64,000 bases of DNA from Bordetella genomosp. 8. Lineage in GTDB: Bacteria > Pseudomonadota > Gammaproteobacteria > Burkholderiales > Burkholderiaceae_B. Each line of letters opens with the position of its first letter. Position 1 is the first letter of the stretch. Under the pieces are notes generated by a model. It saw only the letters and a list, made by a program, of their open reading frames with translations. It did no database searches and was not told the DNA's origin. Of the stretch, positions 41,040 through 49,397 are shown piece after piece. The stretch is taken from the NCBI RefSeq assembly GCF_002119685.1, contig NZ_CP021108.1, forward strand, positions 1,550,001 through 1,614,000. Direction: 5' to 3'. Position numbers and translations under genes: made by a program.

Positions 41040-41636
41040 ATGAGCATGTTGATGATGGTCGGCAGCCCGTCCGGCAAGTCCCGTTCCTCGGCGTTGTCGC
41101 GCCACGTCGCCAGCCGCCTGGCGGAGCGCGGCATTGCCGTGGGCGAAGCGGGCTTGGACGACATCCCGGCCGAGGCGCTGATCGGCGGACACTACGACAG
41201 TCCCGCGGCGCACGCCTTGCGCGGACGCGTGGACTCGGCGCAGGCCGTGCTGATTTCCACCCCCGTGTACAAGGCGTCGTTCGCCGGAGGCCTGAAAGCG
41301 GTGCTCGATCTGCTGGACGAGAAAGCACTCGCCGACAAACTGGTGCTGCCGATCGCGACCGGCGGTAGCCCGGCCCATCTGCTCGCCCTGGAGTACAGCC
41401 TCAAGCCGGTGCTGTCCGCGCTTGGCGCGCGCCATATCCTGGCTGGCGTTTTTGCGACCGACAAGCAGGTCAGCTTCGACGAGCAGGGCAGGGTCTTGAT
41501 TGATGCCGATGTTCGGCGGCGGCTGGACGAAGCGGCGGAGAAGCTGCTGAAGTATCTGGCGCCCGCGCGGCCGTGGCCGGGGCCGGAGGCCGTGTCCCTG
41601 GGGCCGTTGGCCTGCTCTGGCCGACTGGGGATATAG
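41040..41636 (+). CDS. ssuE: NADPH-dependent FMN reductase, SsuE-like
   Basis: A 198-residue flavodoxin-fold reductase that closely follows E. coli SsuE: MVGSPSGKSRSSALS (phosphate-binding loop), LISTPVYKASFAGGLKAVLD, PIATGGSPAHLLALEYSLKP. It supplies reduced FMN to a sulfonate monooxygenase such as SsuD. ATG 41040 and 41046 both follow weak SDs. No SsuD-like gene lies in the window, so the monooxygenase must be elsewhere or the reductase serves another enzyme. A diverged copy follows at 41879. Confidence 0.9.
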   Translation: MSMLMMVGSPSGKSRSSALSRHVASRLAERGIAVGEAGLDDIPAEALIGGHYDSPAAHALRGRVDSAQAVLISTPVYKASFAGGLKAVLDLLDEKALADKLVLPIATGGSPAHLLALEYSLKPVLSALGARHILAGVFATDKQVSFDEQGRVLIDADVRRRLDEAAEKLLKYLAPARPWPGPEAVSLGPLACSGRLGI

Positions 41637-41878
41637 GCGCCGCGACATGCTCCGCCATGGTGTCCATCATTTCGTATTCGTAGGGATGTATGAACATGGC
41701 GATACGCTCCCAACCAGGTCATGTTGGATGACGCCATTCTTCCACCGGAGCGCGCGCGCCGCCACCGCTGATACGGCATACCGATATGCGCGATATGTCG
41801 TTGCCGTCCGCGAGCCGATCAATAGAATCGAATCATCACGACCCGATCGCATGCGCGGTTCTCGCATCTGGAGTCTCC
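41637..41878. promoter_or_regulatory. Intergenic region upstream of second SsuE-like gene, with short dyad
   Basis: 242 bases without a gene. GCATA-CCGA-TATGC (41776-41789) is a perfect dyad, and a similar half-perfect form, GCATA-ACCA-TATCC, lies at 48067-48080 before the sulfite/sulfane dehydrogenase genes. This may be a shared operator. SD CTGGAG lies seven bases before ATG 41879. No terminator is evident. Confidence 0.35.
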
Positions 41879-42511
41879 ATGAGCATTCTTGCCTTGACCG
41901 GAAGTCCTTCATCCCGATGTCTGTCGTCCGCATTGACGCGCCGCGCCGCCGCGCTGCTGCGCGAGCGAGGCCAGCGCGTCGATATCCTTGGCGTAGACAA
42001 CCTGCCCGCCGAAGACCTGATCCAGGCGCGCCATGACGGCACCGCGGCGGCAGCGTTGCGCGGGTGGGTGGAGCAGGCCGACGTGGTGCTCCTGGGTGCC
42101 TTCGCGCGCAACGATTGCCTGCCATGCGGCCTGATCGCCATGTTGGACCTGCTGGACTGGCCGCCGCGGCGCGGCGCCTTCGCCGGCAAGATCGTCGTAC
42201 CGCTGGTGACGTGGACGTCTGGCGCGCGCCTGCTTGCCATCGAACAGAATGTAAAGACCGTGCTGTCGGCGTTGCATGCCAGCCACGTGCTGTCCGGCGT
42301 CTATGCGGCCGATACGCAGATCCGATTGAATCGCCGCGGCAATGCGGAACTGGATGGCGAGATCGACCGCCGCCTGCTAGGCCTGGTCGACGAGATCATC
42401 CGAATCGCGCGGCCATCGCGCGCCGCGTGGGACGCCGTGTCTAGGTCCGCCCAAACGGGATTCCGCGGCGCGGTTTCCCATACTCCAGCACTGGCACGCT
42501 GTGCCGTGTAG
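41879..42511 (+). CDS. SsuE-like NADPH-dependent FMN reductase paralogue
   Basis: A 210-residue relative of the preceding SsuE: LTGSPSSRCLSSALTRRAA, then LLGAFARNDCLPCGLIAMLD and PLVTWTSGARLLAIEQNVKT in place of TPVYKAS and PIATGGSPAHLL. The P-loop-like start is kept but the active-site TPVYKA and ATGG segments that bind flavin are changed (GAFARN, TWTS). The duplicate may bind flavin poorly or use another partner. It adds a C-terminal extension of about 20 residues. It precedes the molbindin-like gene by 21 bases. Confidence 0.83.
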   Translation: MSILALTGSPSSRCLSSALTRRAAALLRERGQRVDILGVDNLPAEDLIQARHDGTAAAALRGWVEQADVVLLGAFARNDCLPCGLIAMLDLLDWPPRRGAFAGKIVVPLVTWTSGARLLAIEQNVKTVLSALHASHVLSGVYAADTQIRLNRRGNAELDGEIDRRLLGLVDEIIRIARPSRAAWDAVSRSAQTGFRGAVSHTPALARCAV

Positions 42512-42532
42512 CCATTCCATCAGGAGCTCGCA

Positions 42533-42748
42533 GTGCCCATACAATCCATCAACGCTCGCAACCAGTTCCGCGGCAAGATCAAGGAAATCATCGAAGGCCC
42601 CGTCGTGTCCGAAGTCGACATCGACACGCCCGCGGGCATCGTGACGTCGGTCATCACGACGCGTTCCGTCCACGAGCTGGAATTGCAGGTCGGCACCGAG
42701 GTGCTGGCCTTCGTCAAGTCGACCGAGGTCTCGGTCGCCAAGTTGTAG
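42533..42748 (+). CDS. Molbindin-like TOBE domain protein (Mop)
   Basis: A 71-residue single TOBE domain: ARNQFRGKIKEIIEGPVVSE, then VTSVITTRSVHELEL and EVLAFVKSTEVSV, matching Mop/ModE C-terminal domains that bind molybdate as oligomers. GTG 42533 is used because GGAG is six bases upstream. Such proteins buffer molybdate in the cytoplasm. The neighbourhood contains a molybdenum sulfite/sulfane dehydrogenase (48144-49397), which gives a plausible need for molybdate, though the genes are not linked in one operon. Small TOBE proteins also occur next to SsuE-type genes. Confidence 0.87.
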   Translation: MPIQSINARNQFRGKIKEIIEGPVVSEVDIDTPAGIVTSVITTRSVHELELQVGTEVLAFVKSTEVSVAKL

Positions 42749-42796
42749 CCCCGTGGGCGCGACGGCGGGGACGCCGGGCGCCCCCGCCCGGACCTG

Positions 42797-43660
42797 TCAC
42801 CAGGCCATGCGCAGTCGCCGCCGATCCTGCAGGAACACCACGTTTTCCGCATCCGACGACGTCGCACGCCGGCGGTCTTCGGGCTCCAGGAAGTCGCTGA
42901 GCACGTCGTCGCGCAGCCGGATGAAGCGCGGGTCGCTGCGGTCGCGCGGATGCGGCAGCTCCACGCGCACTGTGCGGTGGATGCGGCCCGGATGCGGCTG
43001 CATGATCACCACTTCATCGCCCAGGAAGACCGCTTCCTCCACATCGTGCGTGACCAGGATCATCGTGATCCGCTCCTGTTGCCAGATACGCTGCAGCTGG
43101 ATCTGCATGCGTGAGCGTGTCAGGGCGTCCAGGGCGCCGAAAGGCTCGTCCAGCAGCAGCATGCGCGGCCGATTTACCAGTCCGCGCGCGATGGCGACGC
43201 GCTGCGCCATGCCGCCTGAAATCTGATGCGGGTAGGCATGCTCGAAGCCTTGCAGTCCGACCAGGGCAAGGTGCTCGTCCACGCGCTGGCGCTTCTGCGC
43301 GGCGGAAATCGGCGCGTTGCGCAGGCCGACCGCGACATTGCCGGCCACGGTCAGCCATGGAAACAGCCGATGCTCCTGGAACACGATGCCGCGATCCAGA
43401 CCAGGTCCGTGGACAGGCCGGCCGTCGATGCGGATCGAACCCTGATAGTCACCGTCCAGGCCGACAATCAGGCGCAGCAGCGTGGACTTGCCGCATCCGC
43501 TGGCGCCCACGATGCTGATGAAACGCCCGGCCGGGACGTCCAGGTCGATGTGATCGAGCACCGCCAGGGCCTCCTGGCGTCCCGCGGCCGGGAAGTTCTT
43601 GCCCAGGCCCTGGATACGCAAGGCGGACGCGTTGTGATCGGCGGAAGCGAGTATGGACAT
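42797..43660 (-). CDS. ABC ATPase of sulfonate/nitrate/taurine type (SsuB-like)
   Basis: A 287-residue ATPase: Walker A GASGCGKSTLLRLI, Q-loop VFQEHRLFPWLTV, signature QISGGMAQRVAIARGL, Walker B LLLDEPFGALDAL and LVTHDVEEAVFLGD, as in SsuB/TauB. Last gene of the leftward operon amidohydrolase - binding protein - two permeases - ATPase. It is convergent with the molbindin gene (48-base gap). The C-terminal 30 residues (RRRATSSDAENVVFLQDRRRLR) are an unusual extension compared with SsuB. Confidence 0.92.
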   Translation of the reverse strand: MSILASADHNASALRIQGLGKNFPAAGRQEALAVLDHIDLDVPAGRFISIVGASGCGKSTLLRLIVGLDGDYQGSIRIDGRPVHGPGLDRGIVFQEHRLFPWLTVAGNVAVGLRNAPISAAQKRQRVDEHLALVGLQGFEHAYPHQISGGMAQRVAIARGLVNRPRMLLLDEPFGALDALTRSRMQIQLQRIWQQERITMILVTHDVEEAVFLGDEVVIMQPHPGRIHRTVRVELPHPRDRSDPRFIRLRDDVLSDFLEPEDRRRATSSDAENVVFLQDRRRLRMAW

Positions 43661-43699
43661 ATCGGTTTGTCGTAGGGTGGGAGAAAAGGAAGGCGGGCG

Positions 43700-44464
43700 T
43701 CACGCGCCGCGCCAGCCGACCAGGCGGCGTTCGACCATGCGGGCCAGGGCGTTCAGCGCCCATCCCACCATACCGACCACGGTCATGCCGAAGATGACCA
43801 GGTCCATGCGGAAATGTTCGCTGCCGTCGATCAAGGTATTGCCGATGCCGACGCCAGCCACCAGCAGGTATTCCGCGCCTATCGTGGCCAGCCACGAATA
43901 GATCAGGGCCAGATAGACGCCCGTGAAAATGGATGGCACGGCGCTGGGCAGGATGACCGAGACGATGGTCTGCAGCCTGCCATAGCCGTGCACGCGCGCG
44001 ACTTCCAACAGCCCCACGGGCGCGTTGCGTATGCCGTCGCAGGTATTGACCACCACGGGCACCAGCGCGGCCAGCGACAGGAACACCACCTTCGCGGCGT
44101 CGCCCAGCCCGAACCACACCGAAATCAGCGGTATCCACGCGAACAGGGACACTTGCTTGAAGGTATTGAAGCTGGGACCCACTACGCGCTGGAATCCGCG
44201 CGACAGCCCCAGCGCCATGCCCAGCAGCAGGCCCAGCGACGTCCCTATCGTGAAACCGGCCAGCTCGCGGGCGAAGCTGGCGCCCAGCGCCCGCCATAGC
44301 TTGCCGGTCGTGACCTGATCCAGCGCGGTATCGAGCACCAGGGCAGGCGACACCAGCATGGGTGATTTGCTGACGCCGGTGCCCGCAACCCACCACCATA
44401 CGGCGATCGCGACGACGGGAACCACCCATCCGCGCCAGCGCCCCAATGGCCGCGCCGCGCTCAT
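43700..44464 (-). CDS. ABC permease, sulfonate/nitrate type (SsuC-like), second
   Basis: A 254-residue membrane protein with six hydrophobic segments and the SsuC-type EAA loop VARVHGYGRLQTIVSVILPS. It overlaps the stop of the other permease (ATGA at 44461-44464), so the two are co-translated and probably form a heterodimeric channel; Ssu/Tau systems usually need only one permease gene used as a homodimer. 39 bases separate it from the ATPase. Confidence 0.92.
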   Translation of the reverse strand: MSAARPLGRWRGWVVPVVAIAVWWWVAGTGVSKSPMLVSPALVLDTALDQVTTGKLWRALGASFARELAGFTIGTSLGLLLGMALGLSRGFQRVVGPSFNTFKQVSLFAWIPLISVWFGLGDAAKVVFLSLAALVPVVVNTCDGIRNAPVGLLEVARVHGYGRLQTIVSVILPSAVPSIFTGVYLALIYSWLATIGAEYLLVAGVGIGNTLIDGSEHFRMDLVIFGMTVVGMVGWALNALARMVERRLVGWRGA

Positions 44465-45306
44465 GGCACCGCTCCGTCCGCTGCCGGGGGACGGCCCGCG
44501 GATACGCGCCGTTCGGCGGCGTCCATCAGGCGGTCAATGGCGTAGCCGATGGCGCCGACGACGATGACCGCCGCCATGACCAGGTCCAGCTGGAACAGCT
44601 GCCTGCCGTAGACGATCAGATAACCCAGGCCTTCGCTGGAGGCCACCAGTTCCACCACCACCAGTGAAAGCCAGGCCTTGGTGAAACCCAGGCGCAGGCC
44701 GGTGAATAGCGTCGGTATCGCGTGCGGAAGTACCACTTCCAGCACTTCCTGGCGGCGGCTGTAGCCGTAGATGCGCGCGACCTCCGACAGCGCTGGCGGC
44801 GTCTGCCGGAAGCCCTGCAATGTGTTCAGCGTGACCGGCACCAGTGCGGCCTTGGCGATCAGGATGTACTTGAGCGGCTCGCCTATGCCGACCAGCAGCA
44901 GCACGAAGGGCATCCAGGCCAGTACGGGAATTTGCACCAGCGCATTGAAGGTTGGCAGTACATAGGATTCCACCCTGCGCGACAGGCCCATGGCTGTACC
45001 CAGCGCCAGCCCCAGCCCGCTGCCCACGAGGAACCCGACCAGCACGCGCGTCATGCTGGCGCGGGTATTGGTCCACAGGTCGCCGCTTGTGGCGAGATCG
45101 CGCAGGGTATCCAGCACGAAACGCGGGGACGGCAGCACCTGTGGCGATATCCAGCCGCGGCCATCGCAGTATTGCCACAGGGCCAGGACGGCCAGCGGCA
45201 GGATCCACCCCAACCCCCGGGATCCCAGCCTGGCAAGCAGATCCCGGGGGACGATGAGCCGGCGCGGGCGGCGTGCGCCGGCAAGCACGGAAGGCGATGC
45301 ACTCAT
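44461..45306 (-). CDS. ABC permease, sulfonate/nitrate type (SsuC-like), first
   Basis: A 281-residue membrane protein with about six segments and the EAA loop ARIYGYSRRQEVLEVVLPHA. The N-terminal 40 residues carry a basic stretch (ARRPRRLIVPRDLLAR) before the first helix. ATG 45306 overlaps the binding protein's stop (ATGA). It is clearly homologous to the next permease but diverged, consistent with an old duplication and heterodimer. Confidence 0.91.
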   Translation of the reverse strand: MSASPSVLAGARRPRRLIVPRDLLARLGSRGLGWILPLAVLALWQYCDGRGWISPQVLPSPRFVLDTLRDLATSGDLWTNTRASMTRVLVGFLVGSGLGLALGTAMGLSRRVESYVLPTFNALVQIPVLAWMPFVLLLVGIGEPLKYILIAKAALVPVTLNTLQGFRQTPPALSEVARIYGYSRRQEVLEVVLPHAIPTLFTGLRLGFTKAWLSLVVVELVASSEGLGYLIVYGRQLFQLDLVMAAVIVVGAIGYAIDRLMDAAERRVSAGRPPAADGAVP

Positions 45307-46394
45307 GGGGGATCCAGCTTCGTTACGCCATCCGCCGCGTAAGGCGTCCAGTATTCCGTCAAGCCCTGTGTCTTCAGCGCCTGCGCCAGGAACCGGGTAT
45401 CGAACCAATCATCGACACTGACCTCGCGGCGAATGAGCCGTTGCTTGAGCGCATCCGCCACCACGGCCTTGTAGCGGCCGATGATGAAGGGATCGACCAG
45501 CGGCGAATTACGCGCCCGCAGGTCCTGGTCCTGGAATTCCGCCCTGAACGACTCGTAGGGAATGCCGCTGCGCGCCCACAGCTTGAACAGCGCGTCGCGG
45601 TTGGCTTCGTCGGAAGCCCAGCGCGCGGCGCGCACGAACACGTCCACCACCCGCTGCGTAGCGGCCGGGTTCTCCTGTGCGAAGGCGTTGCGCACCAGCA
45701 GGGCGGCCTGACGCGTGTAGGCGGGGCTTTCCTTCTGCGTCGAATAGATCAGCCTGACCAACCCCTGGTCGCGCAGCTTGAAGTACTCGATGCCGCCGAA
45801 TGCCGCTTCCACGCCATTGGAAACGATGGCGGCCTGGGCGCTACCCGTGTCCAGGTTGACGATCTTCAGGTCGCGTTCCGCCAGCTTATGCGCCGCCAGG
45901 ACATTGATCGCCACCAGATGGCCATTGGTGCCGCGGAAAAGCGCGACCGTGCGGCCTTTCAGATCGTCCACCGACTGCAACGAAGAGGCCGACGGCACGG
46001 CGACGTACAGGTTGTTGCGCGCCCCGCTGACCAGCAGGAGGCGGGTGTCCAGCCCATTCGCGCGGCCCACGACGGCTGGCAGGTCGCCCTGGTAGGCAAA
46101 ATCGATCTGCCGGTTGGACAGCGCTTCGTTCACCGCCGGTCCCGCGCCCTTGAAGAACAGCCATTCGACCTTGACGCCGGACGCCGCGAATGCGTCTTCC
46201 ACCCAGCGGTTGATACGCGCCACCGAGCCGGGCGATCCGCCCCAGGTGATGGGATCGCCGCCGCCTGCGGTGGCGACGCCGATGCGTATCGTGTCGGTCT
46301 CCGCCGCCGCGGGCGGGCAGGCACCCAAGGCCAACGCCACCACGCCCGCCGCGCCAGCCGCAAGCCGTCGCCAGCCATGCCAGATGCGGTTCAT
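45303..46394 (-). CDS. Periplasmic binding protein of SsuA/NMT1/THI5-like family
   Basis: A 363-residue protein with a signal peptide (about 1-31, cleavage near PPAAA/ET). The mature part has TIRIGVATAGGGDPITWGG, AGPAVNEALSNRQIDFAYQGDLPAV and LKGRTVALFRGTNGHLVAI, the typical layout of the aliphatic sulfonate/nitrate/taurine binding proteins. The signal contains a Cys before the cleavage site (GACPPAA), but not in a good lipobox. Its start overlaps the amidohydrolase stop (ATGA). Ligand could be a sulfonate, an aromatic carboxylate or another anion. Confidence 0.88.
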   Translation of the reverse strand: MNRIWHGWRRLAAGAAGVVALALGACPPAAAETDTIRIGVATAGGGDPITWGGSPGSVARINRWVEDAFAASGVKVEWLFFKGAGPAVNEALSNRQIDFAYQGDLPAVVGRANGLDTRLLLVSGARNNLYVAVPSASSLQSVDDLKGRTVALFRGTNGHLVAINVLAAHKLAERDLKIVNLDTGSAQAAIVSNGVEAAFGGIEYFKLRDQGLVRLIYSTQKESPAYTRQAALLVRNAFAQENPAATQRVVDVFVRAARWASDEANRDALFKLWARSGIPYESFRAEFQDQDLRARNSPLVDPFIIGRYKAVVADALKQRLIRREVSVDDWFDTRFLAQALKTQGLTEYWTPYAADGVTKLDPP

Positions 46395-47914
46395 CGTGCC
46401 TGCGCTCCAGATGCGGCCAGGCTGCGTTCGATGGCCGTGCCCTTGAAGAAGTCGGGATTCGCCTGCGTGTAGAAGCGCAGGGGATTGTCGTACACCCAAG
46501 CCTTGAAGTCGGCGCGCGAGATGACGCCGGCTTCGACCAGGTCCCAGCTCTCCGCCAGCGGCTCGGTGAATTCGGGCACGTCCCAATGGCCGACGTCCGA
46601 TGACCAGATGGCGTTGACGCGGCCGTTCAGCGGCAGTGCCCGGCTGTTGAACGCGGAGGCCACCGTGCGATCGTCGGCTTCCGAGCCGAAGTAGAAGCTG
46701 TCCAGCCAACGGGTGCGGATATCTTCCGGCTTCTCGATGCCCGCCGCGGCGAAGTCGTCCAGCTCCTCGTCCACGGGGTCGCGGCTGTGAGGCAGGGCGG
46801 AAATACCCAGGCTATCGCGCAGCAGGGTTGCGCGGTTCGGCTTCCCGCTTTTCAACAGGCTGCCGCCGTAACGGAGGAACAGTTCTTCCAACAGTTCCAG
46901 GTTGACGTGCGCGGGGTTGTAGTTCTGTACCGCATCGCGATTACGCTTTTCCCAGCGATCGATCAGATGGGTGTACACGTGCGCGCCCCAATCGGCGCCA
47001 CCTTCCAGCAGCGCGACGCGCAATTGCGGGAAACGCCGCGTGACGCCGCCAAAGAACAGTGCCTTGGCGAAAGCCTGCGAGCCGTCGGCGAAATGGCCGA
47101 TGTGATTGAACATGTAGTTGCTGATCGACTGCCTGCCCGTCCAGCCCTGGCTGCCGTAGTGCGTGGTCACCGGTACGCCCAGTTCGACCACCTTGGCCCA
47201 GAACGGGTCATAGTCGTATTCACTGTCCAGGCCCAGGAAGTCCACGTAGCCGGCATGGCGGGCCACGTCGGGATACTCACTGGCGGGGTACTTGTCGGCG
47301 ATCGCGCGTATGGGGCGGCGTATGCCGCCAGGGATATTGATGACCTTCAGGCCCAGCGTCTTGACCGCGAATTCCAGTTCTTCGATGCCTTCCTGCGGCG
47401 TATGCAGGCCGATCCCCGCCACCGGCGTCAAGCGGTCGGCATAGGGCCGATACTGGTCGGCGTGGAAATGGTTGATCGCCCGCTGCAGCGCCTGGCGGTT
47501 GTCGGCGCCGGCGGCCAGCGGAGCCAGCACGTCGTTGGGGAACAGCACCGAGTAGTCGGAGCCCTGTTCCGCCAGTCGTTCGTGCAGCAGGGCGGGCAGC
47601 GTGTAGGTGGCCAGGTCATAGGTATTGCGCGTGACCCGCGCCCACCAGGGCGAGCGCAGCGTGCGATGGTACTGGCGCTCTTCGGCGGTCTGCTGGTACC
47701 AGTCCTTGCCGCCGGCGCTGCGGCTGGTGAAGCGGCCGCCCTGCGCCTTGCGCAGCGCGTCGACCAGCTTGCTGCCGCCGTAGTGCTGCACGTAGTCTTC
47801 CAGCGCCGGCGCGTAGGAATTGACGTGGACGTCCGTATCGATGACAGGATGGTCCAGCCGTGATTTCACGGCTGCCGATCGGGACGCCTGGACTTGCTTC
47901 AAGCGATCGTTCAT
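46391..47914 (-). CDS. Amidohydrolase 2 family metal-dependent hydrolase/decarboxylase
   Basis: A 507-residue protein of the ACMSD/LigY-like amidohydrolase group: VIDTDVHVN (D-x-D-x-H at about 25-31, in place of the common H-x-H), THYGSQGW, LLEGGADWG and SSDVGHWDVPEF near the end with the metal-binding aspartate. These enzymes hydrolyse C-C or C-N bonds or decarboxylate aromatic ring-cleavage acids. First gene of the operon; the importer downstream probably brings in its substrate. The start ATG 47914 is weakly served (CCGGAGACC, eight bases upstream). Confidence 0.87.
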   Translation of the reverse strand: MNDRLKQVQASRSAAVKSRLDHPVIDTDVHVNSYAPALEDYVQHYGGSKLVDALRKAQGGRFTSRSAGGKDWYQQTAEERQYHRTLRSPWWARVTRNTYDLATYTLPALLHERLAEQGSDYSVLFPNDVLAPLAAGADNRQALQRAINHFHADQYRPYADRLTPVAGIGLHTPQEGIEELEFAVKTLGLKVINIPGGIRRPIRAIADKYPASEYPDVARHAGYVDFLGLDSEYDYDPFWAKVVELGVPVTTHYGSQGWTGRQSISNYMFNHIGHFADGSQAFAKALFFGGVTRRFPQLRVALLEGGADWGAHVYTHLIDRWEKRNRDAVQNYNPAHVNLELLEELFLRYGGSLLKSGKPNRATLLRDSLGISALPHSRDPVDEELDDFAAAGIEKPEDIRTRWLDSFYFGSEADDRTVASAFNSRALPLNGRVNAIWSSDVGHWDVPEFTEPLAESWDLVEAGVISRADFKAWVYDNPLRFYTQANPDFFKGTAIERSLAASGAQAR

Positions 47915-47989
47915 TCAAGGTCTCCGGTGAGTGTGTGCCGCATACACTACCGGGGCCTACATGCCCGCCCAACGAATTCATCCTTATTT

Positions 47990-48118
47990 GCGTATGGGGC
48001 ATTTGCTTCTGGCCCATGACGTTATGGGTCATACGCTTATGCGATGCCATCGCGCGCCGCGGGCGCGCATAACCATATCCTGATTCCGTCGTTTCAAGCC
48101 CCTATCCGGCGCGATAGG
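47990..48118. promoter_or_regulatory. Divergent control region with nested inverted repeats
   Basis: The gap 47915-48143 separates the leftward amidohydrolase operon and the rightward dehydrogenase genes. It holds GCGTATG (47990-47996) paired with CATACGC (48030-48036), inside which CCCAT (48013-48017) pairs with ATGGG (48024-48028). Further on are GCATA-ACCA-TATCC (48067-48080) and CCTATC-cggcgc-GATAGG (48101-48118). Together they suggest one or two operators shared by both operons. Confidence 0.5.
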
Positions 48119-48143
48119 ATGCCGCGTCATCCTGGAGGCTCAC

Positions 48144-49397
48144 GTGAGATCCCGCAGAAAATTCCTTGAAAACGCCGTCGCGCTGGGAGCCGGCACGGCG
48201 CTGTCGTCGGCGCAAGGCACCCTGGCGCAGGTCGCCCCGCCACAGCCGGCGGGGGCCGACGTACCGCTCGCGGTACCCCCCTGGAGCCGGAAGCCCGGCG
48301 CGCCCACCGGTAGCCATCCCTATGGCGCGCCATCGTCCTTCGAAAAGAACGTCGTGCGTTCGGTGCGGCCTACCGACAAGCAATACATATCGTCTTCTTC
48401 GCGCACGCCGCTGCAGGACCTGGATGGCATCCTCACGCCCAACGGCCTGTTCTATGAACGGCACCATGGCGGAGTGCCCGACATCGACCCCGCCCGGCAT
48501 CGTCTGCTGGTGCATGGTTTGGTGGCGAAAGAACTGTTGTTCACCGTCGATGACTTGCGGCGATTTCCGTCAGTCTCGCGTATCCACTTCCTGGAGTGTT
48601 CCGGCAATCCGGGCTATGACGTCCATGGCAAGACCGCTGCCGAGGCCAACGGCTTGCTCAGCTGCGCCGAATGGACGGGCGTGGCGTTGAAAACAGTCCT
48701 GGAAGAAGTCGGCTTGCAGCCAGGGGCGCGCTGGGCCGTCGCCGAAGGCGCCGACGCGTCGGGCATGACACGGAGCGTGCCGATCGAAAAGTGCCTGGAA
48801 GACGCCTTGCTGGTCTACAGCCAGAATGGCGAACGGCTGCGACCGGAACAGGGCTATCCGCTGCGCCTGTTGCTGCCGGGCTTCGAAGGCAACATGAGCG
48901 TCAAGTGGCTGCGCCGCCTGCACATCACCGACACGCCGGCGTTCTCGCGCGAGGAGACCGCCAAGTACACGGACTCCATGCCCGATGGCACCGCGCGGCA
49001 GTTCACCTTCTACATGGAGGCCAAATCCATCATCACCGCGCCGTCCGGCGGCCAGCGCCTGAACGCCCCTGGGTTCGTCGAGATCCGCGGTATTGCGTGG
49101 AGCGGACGTGGCAAGGTGGCCAGGGTGGAAGTGTCCGTGGATGGCGGCGATAACTGGCACGACGCGGCGCTGCAGGATCCTGTGCTGACCCGCGCCGTGA
49201 CGCGTTTTCGCTTTCCGTGGCGCTGGGATGGCGGGCCTGCCGTCATCCAGAGTCGCGCCACCGACGAAACCGGCTATGTGCAGCCCACGCTCGAGGCCTT
49301 GCTGGCGGTGCGCGGGGTGAATTCCGGCTATCACAACAACGCCATCACGCCGTGGCGTATCGCGTCCAATGGAGAGGTCAGCAATGCGCGGCTTTGA
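48144..49397 (+). CDS. SoxC/SorA-like molybdenum sulfane/sulfite dehydrogenase
   Basis: A 417-residue molybdenum-cofactor protein of the sulfite oxidase family with a Tat signal (RSRRKFLENAVALG, residues 2-15). It contains NGLFYERHHGGVPDI (100-114) and HFLECSGNPGYD with the Mo-ligating Cys152, as in SoxC. A dimerisation domain follows after about residue 290. It oxidises sulfite, or sulfur bound to SoxY, and passes electrons to cytochrome c. GTG 48144 with GGAGG five bases upstream. Its cytochrome gene overlaps by 14 bases. No soxXYZAB genes are here, so stand-alone sulfite oxidation (SorAB-like) is likely. Confidence 0.92.
   Translation: MRSRRKFLENAVALGAGTALSSAQGTLAQVAPPQPAGADVPLAVPPWSRKPGAPTGSHPYGAPSSFEKNVVRSVRPTDKQYISSSSRTPLQDLDGILTPNGLFYERHHGGVPDIDPARHRLLVHGLVAKELLFTVDDLRRFPSVSRIHFLECSGNPGYDVHGKTAAEANGLLSCAEWTGVALKTVLEEVGLQPGARWAVAEGADASGMTRSVPIEKCLEDALLVYSQNGERLRPEQGYPLRLLLPGFEGNMSVKWLRRLHITDTPAFSREETAKYTDSMPDGTARQFTFYMEAKSIITAPSGGQRLNAPGFVEIRGIAWSGRGKVARVEVSVDGGDNWHDAALQDPVLTRAVTRFRFPWRWDGGPAVIQSRATDETGYVQPTLEALLAVRGVNSGYHNNAITPWRIASNGEVSNARL

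Noticed and set aside
49369..49383. ATG 49369 as start of the SoxD/SorB-like cytochrome
   Set aside because: The codons at this place contain the SD (GGAGAGG) for ATG 49384, and the extra residues do not improve the signal peptide.
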